A stretch of DNA of 64,000 bases from JBBRNH01 sp038230415 (GCA_038230415.1 JBBRNH010000009.1:31948-95947); one strand, 5' to 3'; counted from the stretch's first letter, positions 1 through 10,627 are shown. The notes: generated from the sequence alone by a model not told the origin. Numbers and translations are program-made.

Positions 1-582
1 CCCAAAAATCGGCCCGGCCACGATGATAGCCGGGATAGCCACGATGATGCCATACAGCAGCGTTTTGCCAATGGGCGCGTTGAGTTGCCCGGCAATGGCC
101 GACGGCGACGGGTGCGGGGGCAGGTAGCCGTGCGCCACCGACAGGGCCGACAGCATCGGGACGGCAACCGTCAGCAGCGGCAGCCGCGCCGAGGCCGCAA
201 TGGTAAAAATGAGCGGCACAACAATGATGAACCCGGCATTGTAGAACAACGGAATCCCGATGATGAACCCCGCCAATGCCACCCCCCAGCGAATGTTTTT
301 GATGCCAAACCAACCGATGAGTACGTCGGTGATGCGCCGGGCGGCTCCGCTTTCGGCCACCAACCGGCCCAGCATCGCCCCGAACCCGATAATCAGCACG
401 AGTTCGCCGAGGGTGCCGCCGATGCCGCTCTGGATAGACTTTGCCAGCGTCGGAACGTCCATGCCAGCCGCCAGCCCGATGCCCAGCGCAACGATCACGA
501 ACGAGATAAAGGTGTCGAGCCGGACAACGGCAATCAGTAGCACAAGGCACAAAATGCCGCAAAGCGTGATAACAAGGGGCAT
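1..582 (-). CDS. GntP-family gluconate:H+ symporter, 5' part (runs off the window)
   Basis: Reading the minus strand from an ATG at 582 gives 194 codons open to the window edge. The protein begins MPLVITLCGILCLVLLIAVV and is strongly hydrophobic. It carries the GntP-family landmarks GELVLIIGFGAMLGRLVAES, a short FYNAGFIIVVPLIF segment and HGYLPPHPSPSAIAGQLN. The family imports gluconate or related sugar acids with protons across the inner membrane. The C-terminal half lies outside the window, so the substrate and operon partners cannot be judged. A terminator for the neighbouring giant gene lies just upstream. Family assignment is confident; the specific substrate is inference. Confidence 0.88.
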   Translation of the reverse strand, partial: MPLVITLCGILCLVLLIAVVRLDTFISFVIVALGIGLAAGMDVPTLAKSIQSGIGGTLGELVLIIGFGAMLGRLVAESGAARRITDVLIGWFGIKNIRWGVALAGFIIGIPLFYNAGFIIVVPLIFTIAASARLPLLTVAVPMLSALSVAHGYLPPHPSPSAIAGQLNAPIGKTLLYGIIVAIPAIIVAGPIFG

Positions 583-649
583 AATCGGGCCGGAGAGTGG
601 GTTTGTCAGGAAAGTGAGAAACTTCGGCTATTTACCCGGCTTGTCTGTA

Positions 650-694
650 TCGTCCAAAAAAGGAAAGGCCCGCTAAATCGAGTCAGCGGGCCTT
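650..694 (-). terminator. Rho-independent terminator of the giant surface-protein gene
   Basis: A 10-bp perfect stem (AAGGCCCGCT at 665-674 with AGCGGGCCTT at 685-694) with a 10-nt loop is followed on the minus strand by TCCTTTTTTGG. It lies about 30 bp after the stop of the giant gene and upstream of the GntP gene. Confidence 0.75.
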
Positions 695-724
695 AACCAG
701 GCAATATGAACGCTGGTTAATCGG

Positions 725-3700
725 TTAGCGAACCGACTTGATTTTTTTAACAGTGATCGGTACGCAAATCGGCGCAGGACACGCGCAGTTAGCCACCGGA
801 ACCGTTACCGTCAGATCAACCGAGCAGACCGTGCCGTTTGCCAACGCCCCCGCCGACACCCGAACGTAATAGGTTGTGCCACCCACCGCATTGCTCACGA
901 TCTCGCCGTTGCCGGGGATGCCATTGGCCGGTATTGGCCGGGCCGTTGCCGGGTTAATACCGGTACCGCCCGTTGAGTACTGGTAGGTCAGGCCCGATGA
1001 AGCTGTGCCGGTTCCTGCGCCCGTAACCAACACCTTACCATTGGTTTGTGGCGTAACGCCTTCGCAGGTTGGGGCTACCGCTGTCAGCGTGAGTGATGGC
1101 AAGTTTATTTCTTCGATCACAAACGGGCAGCAAGCCCCTGATTCACAGGCCGAACTACTCACCAGGCCGCCCGTTGCTACGCTGTAACTACCCGCTTGCG
1201 TTGCCGTGTAGCTACTGCTGATGGCCCCGACGATGCCGGTTCCGTTGCGATACCACTGGTAGCTGCTGCGCCCCTCAGCTACCGATAACCGTACCGCATA
1301 GCCGGAGCCGTTGCAGACCTGAACCGGAATACTCGTGCAAACCGTAGCTGTCTGGCTGCCCACTGAAGCCCGGTTGTAGGCAATGCCCTCGGCCAGCACA
1401 CTCGCCGAGAAAGTCAGCGTGGCCGTGCCATTGGCGGGCAGGCTCGCTATGGTCCAGATGCCGGTGTTGCTGGTGTAGGTGCCGGTGCTGGTGGTGGCCG
1501 AGTTTGGCACGTAGCTCAGGTTGCCGCCCAGCGCATCCGTCACCACTGCCGACCCCGATACCAACCCCGAATTCACAACCGTAATGGTATAGACCAGCAC
1601 ATCGCCAAGCCGGGCGGTGCCGGTGCTGACCCGCTTGCTAATCACAAACGAAGGCCGGAGCGGGTAGAAGCCCGCGTCAATGGTCGGGTTGTTCTGGCCC
1701 GAAGCCAGCGTTACGGATTGGCTACTGCCCGTTGGGAAGGTGGTGGCCGTGTAGCCCGCCGGTGCCGTGAAGCTCACCGAATACGGCACGCCCGGCACCA
1801 GGCCCGTGAAGCTATACGTGCCATCGGGGTTGGTAGTGGTGGTTGCCACCACCGAGCCGTTGCTGACGAGCGTAACCGTTACGCCCCCCAAAACCATCTC
1901 GCCGTTGTTCTGGATGCCATCCCCATCGGTATCAACAAACACCTGATCGCCGAGGCTGGCCGGGCGGTAAAAACCGGCATCGAGGGTGTTGTTGGTTTCG
2001 CCCCCGGCCATCGTCACGGATTGACTACGACCCGTAACGGGGTCGCGGTCGCTGTCGGTGGCATCGGGGCCGGTGTTGGCGATTGTTGCCGAGAAGCCCG
2101 TTGGTACACCAAACTGCACCTGATAGGCTACACCCGGAGTCAGCCCCGTGAACGAATAAATCCCGTTGGCATTGGTGGTGGTGGTTACTATGATGCTGTT
2201 GTTCTGCACCAAACTCACCGTTACGCCCAGGATTCCGGGTTCGCCCGTGTCCTGCTGGCCGTTGCCGTTTTCATCGTCCCAGACAAAGTTACCGAGGGCG
2301 GCAAACTGCACGGGCTGAATAGTTGCCGTGGCGGTGTCGTCTTCGTTGGGGTTGGTGCTGCTGTTGCCCGGTGTCGAGTTTATATCGTCACCACTGTCGG
2401 CGGTAATTTCGGCCCGGTTGGTGAGCGGAGCCGATGTGCTGGCAACCAACGTGTAGGCAATGGTCAGCGTGGCACTCTGGTTGGGCGATAGCGTAGCCAC
2501 CACCGCCGTTGCCGCTGTGCCGTTGCTGGTAAAGTCGGGCGAGTTGGCCGCCGAGAAACTCAGCCCGGCGGGGGGCGTGTCTGTCACTTGTGTGTTGGTG
2601 GCTGTTAGTTCTCCCTGATTCGTCACTACGATGCGATACCGAATCAGACTACCAGGCAGCAACGGCATCGGGAACGAAACCACTTCTTTTGCCAGCGACA
2701 GATTGAAGCGCAGGTAATAGAACCCGGCATCGAGCGAGGTGTTGTTTTCGCCCGATGTGAGCGTCACCGGAGCCGTAATGCCGTTGATGGCATCGCTGTC
2801 CCGTGTGTCGTCACCGCCCTGATTCGCCACCGAAGCCGAGGTGTTGGCCGGTGCCGAGAAACTCACCGAATAGGGTACGCCCGGCGTTAAGCCCGTGAAA
2901 CTATACAGCCCGCTCAGGCTGGTTACGGTTGTGGCAACCACCGCGCCATCGGCAATGAGCGTTACAATCACGCCGGCAATCGGAGTGTCTCCGGTAGACT
3001 GCGTACCGTCGCGGTCGTTATCGGCGAAGACGTAGTTACCCAAGCTGGCAAAGGCCGAGACCGGCAGTGTTGCCATAGCCGTATTGTTGCCGGGATTGGT
3101 GTCAATGGCGGGTGGGCCATCGGCATCGGTTGTTGACGTAAACCGGCTGATGACGGCCACATTAGCTAAACTACTGCCGCTAAATGCCGGGCTGATCTGC
3201 GCCGTGAGCATCAGACTCACCGTGCCGCCGTTGGCCGCCACCGGCCCCGAAACGATGGCACTCATCGAGCCAGAACCCGCGTTTGTGAAGCCTGTGCCGC
3301 TCACAAACGACAGACTGGCGGGCAGTTGGTCGTTTACCCGGACGTTATAGACCGGGAAGGCCGAACTGTTGGTTACGGTTATGCGGTAGGTAATTAACCC
3401 GCCCGGCAGATACGGCCCGGCAGTAACAACAGTCTTTGCAATCGTTACGTCATACAACCCCTGAAATCCCGCGTCGAGCGTCGTGTTGTTCTCGCCCGAT
3501 GAGAGTGTCACCGGCGTTGTGATGCCGCCCGGATACGTCGTGGCCGTGTAGTTGGCGGGTGTTGTGAAACTCACCGAATACGGTACGCCCGGTGTCAGAC
3601 CCGTGAAACTGTATGTGCCAGTGATTGGGTTGGTGGTGGTGGTTGCCACCACCGTGCCGTTGCTGACAAGCGTAACCGTTACGCCCCCCAAAGCCGGTTC

Positions 3701-6700
3701 ACCGTTGTTCTGGATACCGTCGCCGTTGGTGTCAATAAACGTCTGATCGCCCAACGAGGCCAACCTGCCCACCGGCACCGAGGCCGTTGCCGTGTTGTTG
3801 GCCGGGTTGGTGTCGGTCGGTATGGGGCCGGTTGCGTCGGTGGTGGCCGTAAACTTGCTCACCGTTGCCGTGTTGTTGATCGTGCTGGCCGTATAACTGG
3901 CTGAAATTGACAATGTCAGCGTCAGACTGGCCGTGCCACCCGATGCCGCGATTGGCCCCGAAATCACCCCGCTCACATCGTTGCCACCGGCTGGCGCAAA
4001 GCCCGTGCCGGTCAGGAAACTGGTTCCGGGGGGCAGGTCGTCGGCCACTGTTACGTTATACACCGGCTTGTTGGCGTTGTTGGTCACCGTCAGCCGGTAG
4101 GTAACAGACTGGCCCGGATAATACGGCCCGGAGCTGATGACGCTCTTGGCGATGCTCACGTCGTAAATACCGATCAGGTTAAACCCGGCATCAATGGTGG
4201 TGTTGTTTTCGCCGGAGGTAAGCGTCACCGGGGCAGTAACACCACCGATTGGGTTGCTGTCGGTCGCGCTGTTACCTTGCAAACTCGGCGAGGCCGTGTA
4301 GCCGGTTGGTGCCGTGAAACCCACTGAGTATGGCACACCCGGTGTCAGGCCCGTAAAACTATACAGACCGCCGTTGGCCGTAGTGGTTGTCGTTACTACG
4401 GTTCCGTTGTTGAAGAGCGTCACGGTCAGGCCGTCGAAGCCGAGTTCGCCCGTCTCGTATTGGCCGTTGTTGTTGAGGTCGTTCCAGACAAAATCGCCCA
4501 ATGAGGCCAACCGGCCCACCGGCGCAGTGGCCGTTGCCGTGTTGTTGTTCGGATTCGTATCCGTTGGCGTGGGGCCGTTCACGTCGGTGGTGGCCGTAAA
4601 CTTGGTTACCATCGCCATGTTCGTTACCGCGCTGGCCGTGTAGCCGGGCGAAATCGCCAGGGTCAGCGTCAGGCTGGCCGTGCCGCCCGATGCCGCAATC
4701 GGTCCCGAAATCACCGCGCTTACATCGTTGCTGCCCGCCAGCGAGAAGCCCGTACCGCTCACAAAACTTGTTCCCGTTGGTACATTGTCCAACACCGCCA
4801 CATTATACACCGGCTTGTTGGAGTTATTAGTCACCGTCAGTTGGTAGGTGATGGTCTGGCCCGGATAATACGGCCCATTGCTGATAGTCCCTTTGTGAAT
4901 CTCCACGTCATAAATACCGATCAGGTTGAAGCCTGCGTCAATGGTATCGTTGTTTTCGCCGGAAGTGAGTATGACCGGAGCCGTAATGCCACCGATTGGG
5001 TTACTGTCGGTGGCACTGTTGCCTTGCAGGGCAGGCGAAGCGGTATAGCCCGTTGGGGTCGAGAAACTCACCGAATACGGCACGCCCGGTGTCAGGCCCG
5101 TAAAGCTGTAACCGCCATCGGGGTTGGTGGTGGTGGTGGCTACCACCGTGCCATTGCTGACAAGCGTGACCAACACACCGGCAAAACCGGGTTCGCCCGT
5201 GTCGTACTGACCGTTGTTGTTGAGGTCGTTCCAGACAAAATTACCAAGCGAGGCTAATCTGCCCACTGGCACCGAGGCCGTTGCCGTGTTGTTGGCCGGG
5301 TTGGTGTCGGTCGGTGTGGGGCCGGTTGCGTCGGTGGTGGCGGTAAACTTGCTCACCGTTGCCGTGTTGTTGATCGTGCTGGCCGTATAACTGGCCGAAA
5401 TCGCCAGGGTCAGCGTCAGGCTGGCTGTGCCGCCCGATGCCGCGATTGGCCCCGAAATCACCCCGCTTACATCGTTGCCACCGGCTGGCGCAAAGCCCGT
5501 GCCGGTCAGGAAACTCGTGCCGGGGGGCAAATCATCAGCTACCGTTACGTTATAAACCGGCTTGTTGGCGTTGTTGATGACGGTCAGGCGGTAGGTAACA
5601 GACTGGCCCGGATAATATGGCCCATTGCTGATGATGTTCTTGGCGATGCTCACCTCGTAAATGCCGATCAGGTTAAAACCCGCATCGATGGTGGTATTGT
5701 TCTCGCCCGAAGTCAGCGTCACCGGAGCCGTTATGCCGCCGACCGGGTTGCTGTCGGTGGCACTGTTGCCTTGCAGGGCAGGCGAAGCGGTGTAACCCAT
5801 TGGGGTCGAGAAACTTACCGAATACGGCACGCCCGGTGTCAGGCCCGTAAAGCTGTAACCGCCATCGGGATTGGTGGTGGTGGTTGCCACCGCCGAACCA
5901 TTGACGACAAGCGTAACGAGTACACCGGCAAAACCGGGTTCGCCCGTCTCGTATTGGCCGTTGTTGTCGAGGTCGTTCCAGACAAAATCACCCAGACTTG
6001 CCAGTTTGCCTACCGGCACCGAGGCCGTTGCCGTGTTGTTGGCCGGGTTAGTGTCGGTCGGTGTGGGGCCGGTTGCGTCGGTGGTGGCCGTAAACTTGCT
6101 CACCGTTGCCGTATTGTCAACCGTGCTGGCCGTGTAAGTGGCCGAAATCGCCAGGGTCAGCGTCAGGCTGGCTGTGCCGCCCGATGCCGCGATTGGCCCC
6201 GAAATCACCCCGCTTACATCGTTGCCACCGGCTGGCGTAAAGCCCGTGCCGGTCAGGAAACTCGTGCCGGGGGGCAGGTCATCAGCCACCGTTACGTTAT
6301 AGACCCGTTTGTTGGCGTTGTTGGTCACCGTCAGACGGTAGGTCACGGTTTGGCCCGGATAATACGGCCCGGTGCTGATAATGCTTTTGGCGATGCTCAC
6401 ATCATAAATACCGATCACATTGAAGCCCGCGTCAATGTTGGGGTTGTCTTCGCCCGGAGCCAGCGTTATACCGGGGCTAACTCCGCCCGGATACGTCGTG
6501 GCGGTGTAAGTAGCCGGAGTCGTGAAACTCACCGAATACACCACGCCCGGTATCAGGCCCGTAAAGCTGTATACTCCCGTGATGGGGTTGCTGGTTGTTG
6601 TTGTCACTACGGTTCCGTTGGCAATCAGGGTGATAAGCACCCCGCCCAAAACGGGTTCGCCGATGTCCTGTACGCCATTGTCGTTGGTATCAATAAAGGT

Positions 6701-9700
6701 CTGGTTGCCCAAACTGGCTAACTGCCCAATCGACACAGTTGCCGTTGCGGTGTTGTTACCGGGGTTGGTATCCGTTGGCGGGGTTCCGGTGATGTCGGGG
6801 GTTGGCGTATATCGGTCAATCATCGCCGTGTTGGTGATGGTTGACGCTGAAGAAGCCGAACTCAGATTCAGGGTCAGCGTCAGGCTGGTGGTGCCGCCCG
6901 ATGCCGCAACCGGCCCCGATACCAGCGCACTGACCGAACCCGGCCCGTTGGCACCGAACCCGGCTCCGCTGTTGAGTGTGCTGCCGTTGGGCAGGTCGTC
7001 AGAAACGACCACATTATACACCGGCTTGTTTGAGTTGTTGGTAACGGTCAGGCGGTAGGTCACGGTTTGGCCCGGAAAATACGGCCCGGTACTGATGACG
7101 CTCTTGACGATGCCGACATCGTAAATGCCAATCAGGTTGAAGCCCGCGTCAATGCTGGTGTTGTTTTCGCCCGCCGACAGTGTAACGGACTGGCTCAGGC
7201 CGTTCACCGCGTCAGAGTCGGTCAGGTCATTGCCCACGTTGGCCGGGGAAGCCGAGTAACCAACCGGCGTTGAGAAACTGACCGAATAGGGTACGGTCGG
7301 AATAAGACCTGTAAAACTGTACGTGCCATCGGGTTTGGTGGTTGTTGTTGCCACTACGGTTCCGTTGCTGATGAGCGTGACGGTCACTCCGCCGAATGGC
7401 TGGTCACCGGCATCCTGCTGCCCGTTATTGTTGACATCCTCGAACACCTTATCACCGAGACTGGCAATCTGCCCGGAGCAATCGGGGCTGTTTACGGTAG
7501 CAATGGTGGTACAACTGTTGGGCAGGGTTGCCAGCAGGGTCAGCGTTTGTCCCGCCGGAACACCCGTAACCGTATTGCCCACCAAAACGCCACTGCTGGC
7601 TGTTACCGTTGCGCCGGTTGTGGCCGAGAACGTGACATTATAAATGGCCGCGCCGAAGCAGGCCACGTTTGTCACCGTGAGTACGGGCAGGGGTTTGGTG
7701 GTAACGGTTCCCGAAGCGGGCAACGACGGGCATCCCGAATCGTTATAGGCCGTTACCGAATAAACCGTTGTGTTGGCCGGGCTAACGGGCAGTGCGTTTG
7801 AACTGCCAATGCCCGACCCGAAATCGTAACTCGTGCCGCCGGTGGCAATCAGCGTGGCGGGTTGCCCAGAACAGGTGGTTGCGCTCGATAATGTGGCGGC
7901 AAACGAAGGCGCGAAAAACACCGTTACCGGCTGCGAATTGGTGCAATTGCTGGGCGTGGTGAGTTTGATGTAGTATGTACCGGCCTTGATGATGGCGTTG
8001 GCCGGGCCGGTGCTTGCATCGAGCGGAACACTCAGGGCTGCGTCCTGAAAATAGGTAAACGTACCCGCGTCGCTGCCCGCCGTAACGACAGCCGCCGTTA
8101 AATCGGCTCCCTGCCCGGCGCAGGCCGTAACGGGGCTGTTCACGGTTAGAACCCCGTTTAGGTTCAGCCTGAAGTCTGCCGTTGAGAGGGCCGTGCAGCC
8201 GCCCGGCACTGTTACAAGAACCGTATATTTGCCCGCTTTGGCGAGTACTTTAGCCACAATAGACGTGGTTGTCAGAATCGGTGAGCCGTCTAAGTAATAG
8301 GTATAGGTAGCCCCGAAAACCGGGAATTTAACCCGAATCCTGAACAGGCTATTGATACAATATGGCCCCGTCGGTACGGCAATGATAGCTGCGGGCAACG
8401 GCCCCACTTTGCCCAGATACTCAAACGAGTTGTTGCAGGCATCAAACCCCTGCACGTTGTAGTTACCGGCGGGCAGGTTGGTGAAGGTATCACTGGTTTG
8501 CGGAGGCCGCGTAATAATGTTACCGTTTTCGGTGCCGGTGGTGCCGAAGGCAATAATGGCATATTGGTACGGCCCCACCACCTGTCCGGCGGGTTCGAGA
8601 CCAAAGGCCTGGATGGTGGCGGTTGTAGCCGGGGGGCATATTGCGCCCGTGCCGACCTCAAAGGTGGGTTGCTGGTAGGGTGGCACGGCAACGTTTATCG
8701 TAACCGCCCGGCAACCCTCATAAAACTCAAATGTGTAGGTGCCGCCACTGGTTAAGTTCGAGAAAACCCCGTCGTAATTAGTTTCGTAGAGCCGGTCGGG
8801 GCCGGCCAGAATTTTATACTGGTAAAAACCCGGGTTTAGCGGGTTATTATTAATCCCAACCAACCGCACTTGCCCGGCATTGACGCAGGCATAGTTGGCA
8901 CTGAGCGACACCGTAGGCGAACTATACGCACCAATGGTGTAGGATTGCAGGGTGGTTTTTGTGCCGCAGGCATCCGATGCCTGAAACGTATAAACCCCCG
9001 CAGCTAAGGCCGGATATTGCTCATTGCTGTTGGTCGTAACCGGAAAACCCGGCACGGCAACCCCGGTGCTGGCGTTGGTCAGTGAATAGCTGAACGGCAG
9101 GCTGGGTGCGTAGGGCGGGCCAAACGAAAGCCCTAATTTCAATCTAAGCAGGGTTGAGTTGCCTTCGGGACAAAGAATCTGGGTGTATGAATCCAGCACG
9201 GTGTTTGGGTCGCCGGGGGCGGTCATATCAAACATTTTTGTCTGTACCGTGCCGCACTTGTCAATCACAACAACGGTGTACATGCAGGGGCGGCTTAGGT
9301 TGCCAACGGTTTGGTTATAGGTGCCATCGCCCTGAATGGGTAAATCTTGCGACATCCCCCCGCACATATATAATTTCACCGACTGATACGGCTGAATGCC
9401 GCCATCTACGGCCAAATAAAAAGCCCCCATTGTACTTGCTCCCGGCATACAGCCCGAACTGGCACTGCCATATATATTTACATTTAAGGGCGGGGCAGAA
9501 CCCGTTGTTACGTTCTTAGTTGTTGTTCCTCCGCAGTTGTCTGATAGCTGAACGCTGTAAGAACTGTTGGGCGCAAACAGAAAAGAAACAGTTGTGCCGC
9601 CCACCGTTGTTATAGAACTGGTAGAGCCAGTGGTAACGGTGTAGGTAAACGGCGCGTTGCCCGATGCCGTGAAAGTGGCCTGCACGTTGCCGGCGCAGTC

Positions 9701-10384
9701 TAAATATTTAATGCTGGCATCTGACAAACCCGGTGCTGCCACGTTCGGTATCTGCACCTGCCGGGTCTGAAAGTTTTCGCAGGCATCAGTCACCCGCGTC
9801 TCGTAGGTCAGGCCGGGCGGGAGGTTATCAAAAACACCCGTTGTAACGGTAGTGGCGTATGCCGCCGGTGACGTAATCGAATACCGAAACGGAGCCGAGC
9901 CGCCGGTTAGTCCCGTAACGGTGATTTTGCCCGTCTGCGAGCCGTTAGAACACGGGTTGAGCGAGGGCGTAAGGGTATAATTGGGAACTTTGTAGTTACC
10001 CGCTACCACAATCGTACTCAGGGTTTCGGTGCCGTCGCCGTCCACAATACTGACCGTAAACGTGCCGGACTGAACCCCCGTAAAGGTGTAGCTGCCGTCG
10101 GTGCCGAGGTCATAATACGGAGCGGGCATGATAACGCCCGGCCCGTCGACAAGGGCTACCTGATAGGGCGTTATGGTTGACGTACCACTCATCACGTTCG
10201 AGATGGTGATGGTGCCGTTGGCCTGGCAGGTCGAGGTGGTTGAGGTGATGGTGGCCGTGGCCGGTACAAACGTCATAGCTGCCAATTTGCCGATGCCTGT
10301 TACCGACAAAAGAACACTGATGAGCAACAAAAAGAGTTGCCGACACGCCCCTGCTCTGCTGGTGAGTTTGTATTTCTTCTCCAT
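725..10384 (-). CDS. Giant secreted repeat protein (SprB-like N-part, nine SdrD_B-like and eight DUF11-like domains)
   Basis: About 3,219 aa from the ATG at 10384. An earlier in-frame ATG at 10462 exists, but the signal peptide begins at MEKKYKLTSRAGACRQLFLL. Residues ~40-960 are Cys-poor beta repeats of the kind seen in SprB-like gliding adhesins. From ~970 to ~2,900, SdrD_B-like units (ASLGDFVWNDLNNNGQYDTG type, with DxNNNGxxD calcium-loop look) alternate with DUF11-like units (SVTYRLTVTNNANKPVYNVT type). I count nine SdrD_B and eight DUF11; units 8 and 9 are adjacent without a DUF11. The unit period is about 0.75 kb and inner units are nearly identical at DNA level. The end (CPAPICVPITVKKIKS) is not a standard type A sorting domain. 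Probable role: cell-surface stalk or adhesin. Exact function unknown. Confidence 0.85.
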   Translation of the reverse strand: MEKKYKLTSRAGACRQLFLLLISVLLSVTGIGKLAAMTFVPATATITSTTSTCQANGTITISNVMSGTSTITPYQVALVDGPGVIMPAPYYDLGTDGSYTFTGVQSGTFTVSIVDGDGTETLSTIVVAGNYKVPNYTLTPSLNPCSNGSQTGKITVTGLTGGSAPFRYSITSPAAYATTVTTGVFDNLPPGLTYETRVTDACENFQTRQVQIPNVAAPGLSDASIKYLDCAGNVQATFTASGNAPFTYTVTTGSTSSITTVGGTTVSFLFAPNSSYSVQLSDNCGGTTTKNVTTGSAPPLNVNIYGSASSGCMPGASTMGAFYLAVDGGIQPYQSVKLYMCGGMSQDLPIQGDGTYNQTVGNLSRPCMYTVVVIDKCGTVQTKMFDMTAPGDPNTVLDSYTQILCPEGNSTLLRLKLGLSFGPPYAPSLPFSYSLTNASTGVAVPGFPVTTNSNEQYPALAAGVYTFQASDACGTKTTLQSYTIGAYSSPTVSLSANYACVNAGQVRLVGINNNPLNPGFYQYKILAGPDRLYETNYDGVFSNLTSGGTYTFEFYEGCRAVTINVAVPPYQQPTFEVGTGAICPPATTATIQAFGLEPAGQVVGPYQYAIIAFGTTGTENGNIITRPPQTSDTFTNLPAGNYNVQGFDACNNSFEYLGKVGPLPAAIIAVPTGPYCINSLFRIRVKFPVFGATYTYYLDGSPILTTTSIVAKVLAKAGKYTVLVTVPGGCTALSTADFRLNLNGVLTVNSPVTACAGQGADLTAAVVTAGSDAGTFTYFQDAALSVPLDASTGPANAIIKAGTYYIKLTTPSNCTNSQPVTVFFAPSFAATLSSATTCSGQPATLIATGGTSYDFGSGIGSSNALPVSPANTTVYSVTAYNDSGCPSLPASGTVTTKPLPVLTVTNVACFGAAIYNVTFSATTGATVTASSGVLVGNTVTGVPAGQTLTLLATLPNSCTTIATVNSPDCSGQIASLGDKVFEDVNNNGQQDAGDQPFGGVTVTLISNGTVVATTTTKPDGTYSFTGLIPTVPYSVSFSTPVGYSASPANVGNDLTDSDAVNGLSQSVTLSAGENNTSIDAGFNLIGIYDVGIVKSVISTGPYFPGQTVTYRLTVTNNSNKPVYNVVVSDDLPNGSTLNSGAGFGANGPGSVSALVSGPVAASGGTTSLTLTLNLSSASSASTITNTAMIDRYTPTPDITGTPPTDTNPGNNTATATVSIGQLASLGNQTFIDTNDNGVQDIGEPVLGGVLITLIANGTVVTTTTSNPITGVYSFTGLIPGVVYSVSFTTPATYTATTYPGGVSPGITLAPGEDNPNIDAGFNVIGIYDVSIAKSIISTGPYYPGQTVTYRLTVTNNANKRVYNVTVADDLPPGTSFLTGTGFTPAGGNDVSGVISGPIAASGGTASLTLTLAISATYTASTVDNTATVSKFTATTDATGPTPTDTNPANNTATASVPVGKLASLGDFVWNDLDNNGQYETGEPGFAGVLVTLVVNGSAVATTTTNPDGGYSFTGLTPGVPYSVSFSTPMGYTASPALQGNSATDSNPVGGITAPVTLTSGENNTTIDAGFNLIGIYEVSIAKNIISNGPYYPGQSVTYRLTVINNANKPVYNVTVADDLPPGTSFLTGTGFAPAGGNDVSGVISGPIAASGGTASLTLTLAISASYTASTINNTATVSKFTATTDATGPTPTDTNPANNTATASVPVGRLASLGNFVWNDLNNNGQYDTGEPGFAGVLVTLVSNGTVVATTTTNPDGGYSFTGLTPGVPYSVSFSTPTGYTASPALQGNSATDSNPIGGITAPVILTSGENNDTIDAGFNLIGIYDVEIHKGTISNGPYYPGQTITYQLTVTNNSNKPVYNVAVLDNVPTGTSFVSGTGFSLAGSNDVSAVISGPIAASGGTASLTLTLAISPGYTASAVTNMAMVTKFTATTDVNGPTPTDTNPNNNTATATAPVGRLASLGDFVWNDLNNNGQYETGELGFDGLTVTLFNNGTVVTTTTTANGGLYSFTGLTPGVPYSVGFTAPTGYTASPSLQGNSATDSNPIGGVTAPVTLTSGENNTTIDAGFNLIGIYDVSIAKSVISSGPYYPGQSVTYRLTVTNNANKPVYNVTVADDLPPGTSFLTGTGFAPAGGNDVSGVISGPIAASGGTASLTLTLSISASYTASTINNTATVSKFTATTDATGPIPTDTNPANNTATASVPVGRLASLGDQTFIDTNGDGIQNNGEPALGGVTVTLVSNGTVVATTTTNPITGTYSFTGLTPGVPYSVSFTTPANYTATTYPGGITTPVTLSSGENNTTLDAGFQGLYDVTIAKTVVTAGPYLPGGLITYRITVTNSSAFPVYNVRVNDQLPASLSFVSGTGFTNAGSGSMSAIVSGPVAANGGTVSLMLTAQISPAFSGSSLANVAVISRFTSTTDADGPPAIDTNPGNNTAMATLPVSAFASLGNYVFADNDRDGTQSTGDTPIAGVIVTLIADGAVVATTVTSLSGLYSFTGLTPGVPYSVSFSAPANTSASVANQGGDDTRDSDAINGITAPVTLTSGENNTSLDAGFYYLRFNLSLAKEVVSFPMPLLPGSLIRYRIVVTNQGELTATNTQVTDTPPAGLSFSAANSPDFTSNGTAATAVVATLSPNQSATLTIAYTLVASTSAPLTNRAEITADSGDDINSTPGNSSTNPNEDDTATATIQPVQFAALGNFVWDDENGNGQQDTGEPGILGVTVSLVQNNSIIVTTTTNANGIYSFTGLTPGVAYQVQFGVPTGFSATIANTGPDATDSDRDPVTGRSQSVTMAGGETNNTLDAGFYRPASLGDQVFVDTDGDGIQNNGEMVLGGVTVTLVSNGSVVATTTTNPDGTYSFTGLVPGVPYSVSFTAPAGYTATTFPTGSSQSVTLASGQNNPTIDAGFYPLRPSFVISKRVSTGTARLGDVLVYTITVVNSGLVSGSAVVTDALGGNLSYVPNSATTSTGTYTSNTGIWTIASLPANGTATLTFSASVLAEGIAYNRASVGSQTATVCTSIPVQVCNGSGYAVRLSVAEGRSSYQWYRNGTGIVGAISSSYTATQAGSYSVATGGLVSSSACESGACCPFVIEEINLPSLTLTAVAPTCEGVTPQTNGKVLVTGAGTGTASSGLTYQYSTGGTGINPATARPIPANGIPGNGEIVSNAVGGTTYYVRVSAGALANGTVCSVDLTVTVPVANCACPAPICVPITVKKIKSVR
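3740..7460. repeat. Coding tandem repeat, ~0.75-kb units inside the giant gene
   Basis: Six consecutive SdrD_B+DUF11 units begin (in + coordinates) near 7455, 6708, 5990, 5240, 4493 and 3745. Blocks such as that around 3945-4110 recur almost unchanged around 5430-5600 and 6170-6330. Units 3-6 are the closest to each other, which points to recent duplication or gene conversion. This region can also collapse during assembly. Confidence 0.85.
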
Positions 10385-10500
10385 AAAAAAAGTTTGTTGT
10401 TGTAACAGGTATTGAATCGGTATGAATGGCATCAAATCCACAACCAAACCCCCCGAAGACACCTGTTTGTGGCCTTTCCGGGCATAGCTAAGACCAACAG

Positions 10501-10530
10501 AAATAAAATAGCCCGCTTTGGCGGGCTATC
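10501..10530 (-). terminator. Rho-independent terminator of the AraC-type regulator gene
   Basis: A 9-bp perfect stem (ATAGCCCGC at 10508-10516 with GCGGGCTAT at 10521-10529) and a TTTG loop. On the minus strand it is followed by TTTATTT. It lies between the stop of the regulator and the start of the giant gene, so the two are probably separate transcripts. Confidence 0.75.
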
Positions 10531-10627
10531 AGTGTTTCCAGAAGGGGGGTAAATGCCGTGCCAAACTATGCTGACGCACAAAAAAACGGAACATTCGCCC
10601 CCAAACGGGCCGTTGGGATGCCCTTGA

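Noticed and set aside
1718..6721. Long plus-strand frames opposite the giant gene (for example 1718-2491 and 5771-6721)
   Set aside because: They repeat with the period of the minus-strand units, are rich in Arg/Gly/His with no domain, and only mirror the biased codons of the real gene.
3740..7460. Regular repeats considered as a CRISPR or other non-coding array
   Set aside because: The period is ~750 bp, everything is in one reading frame, and units encode recognisable domains.
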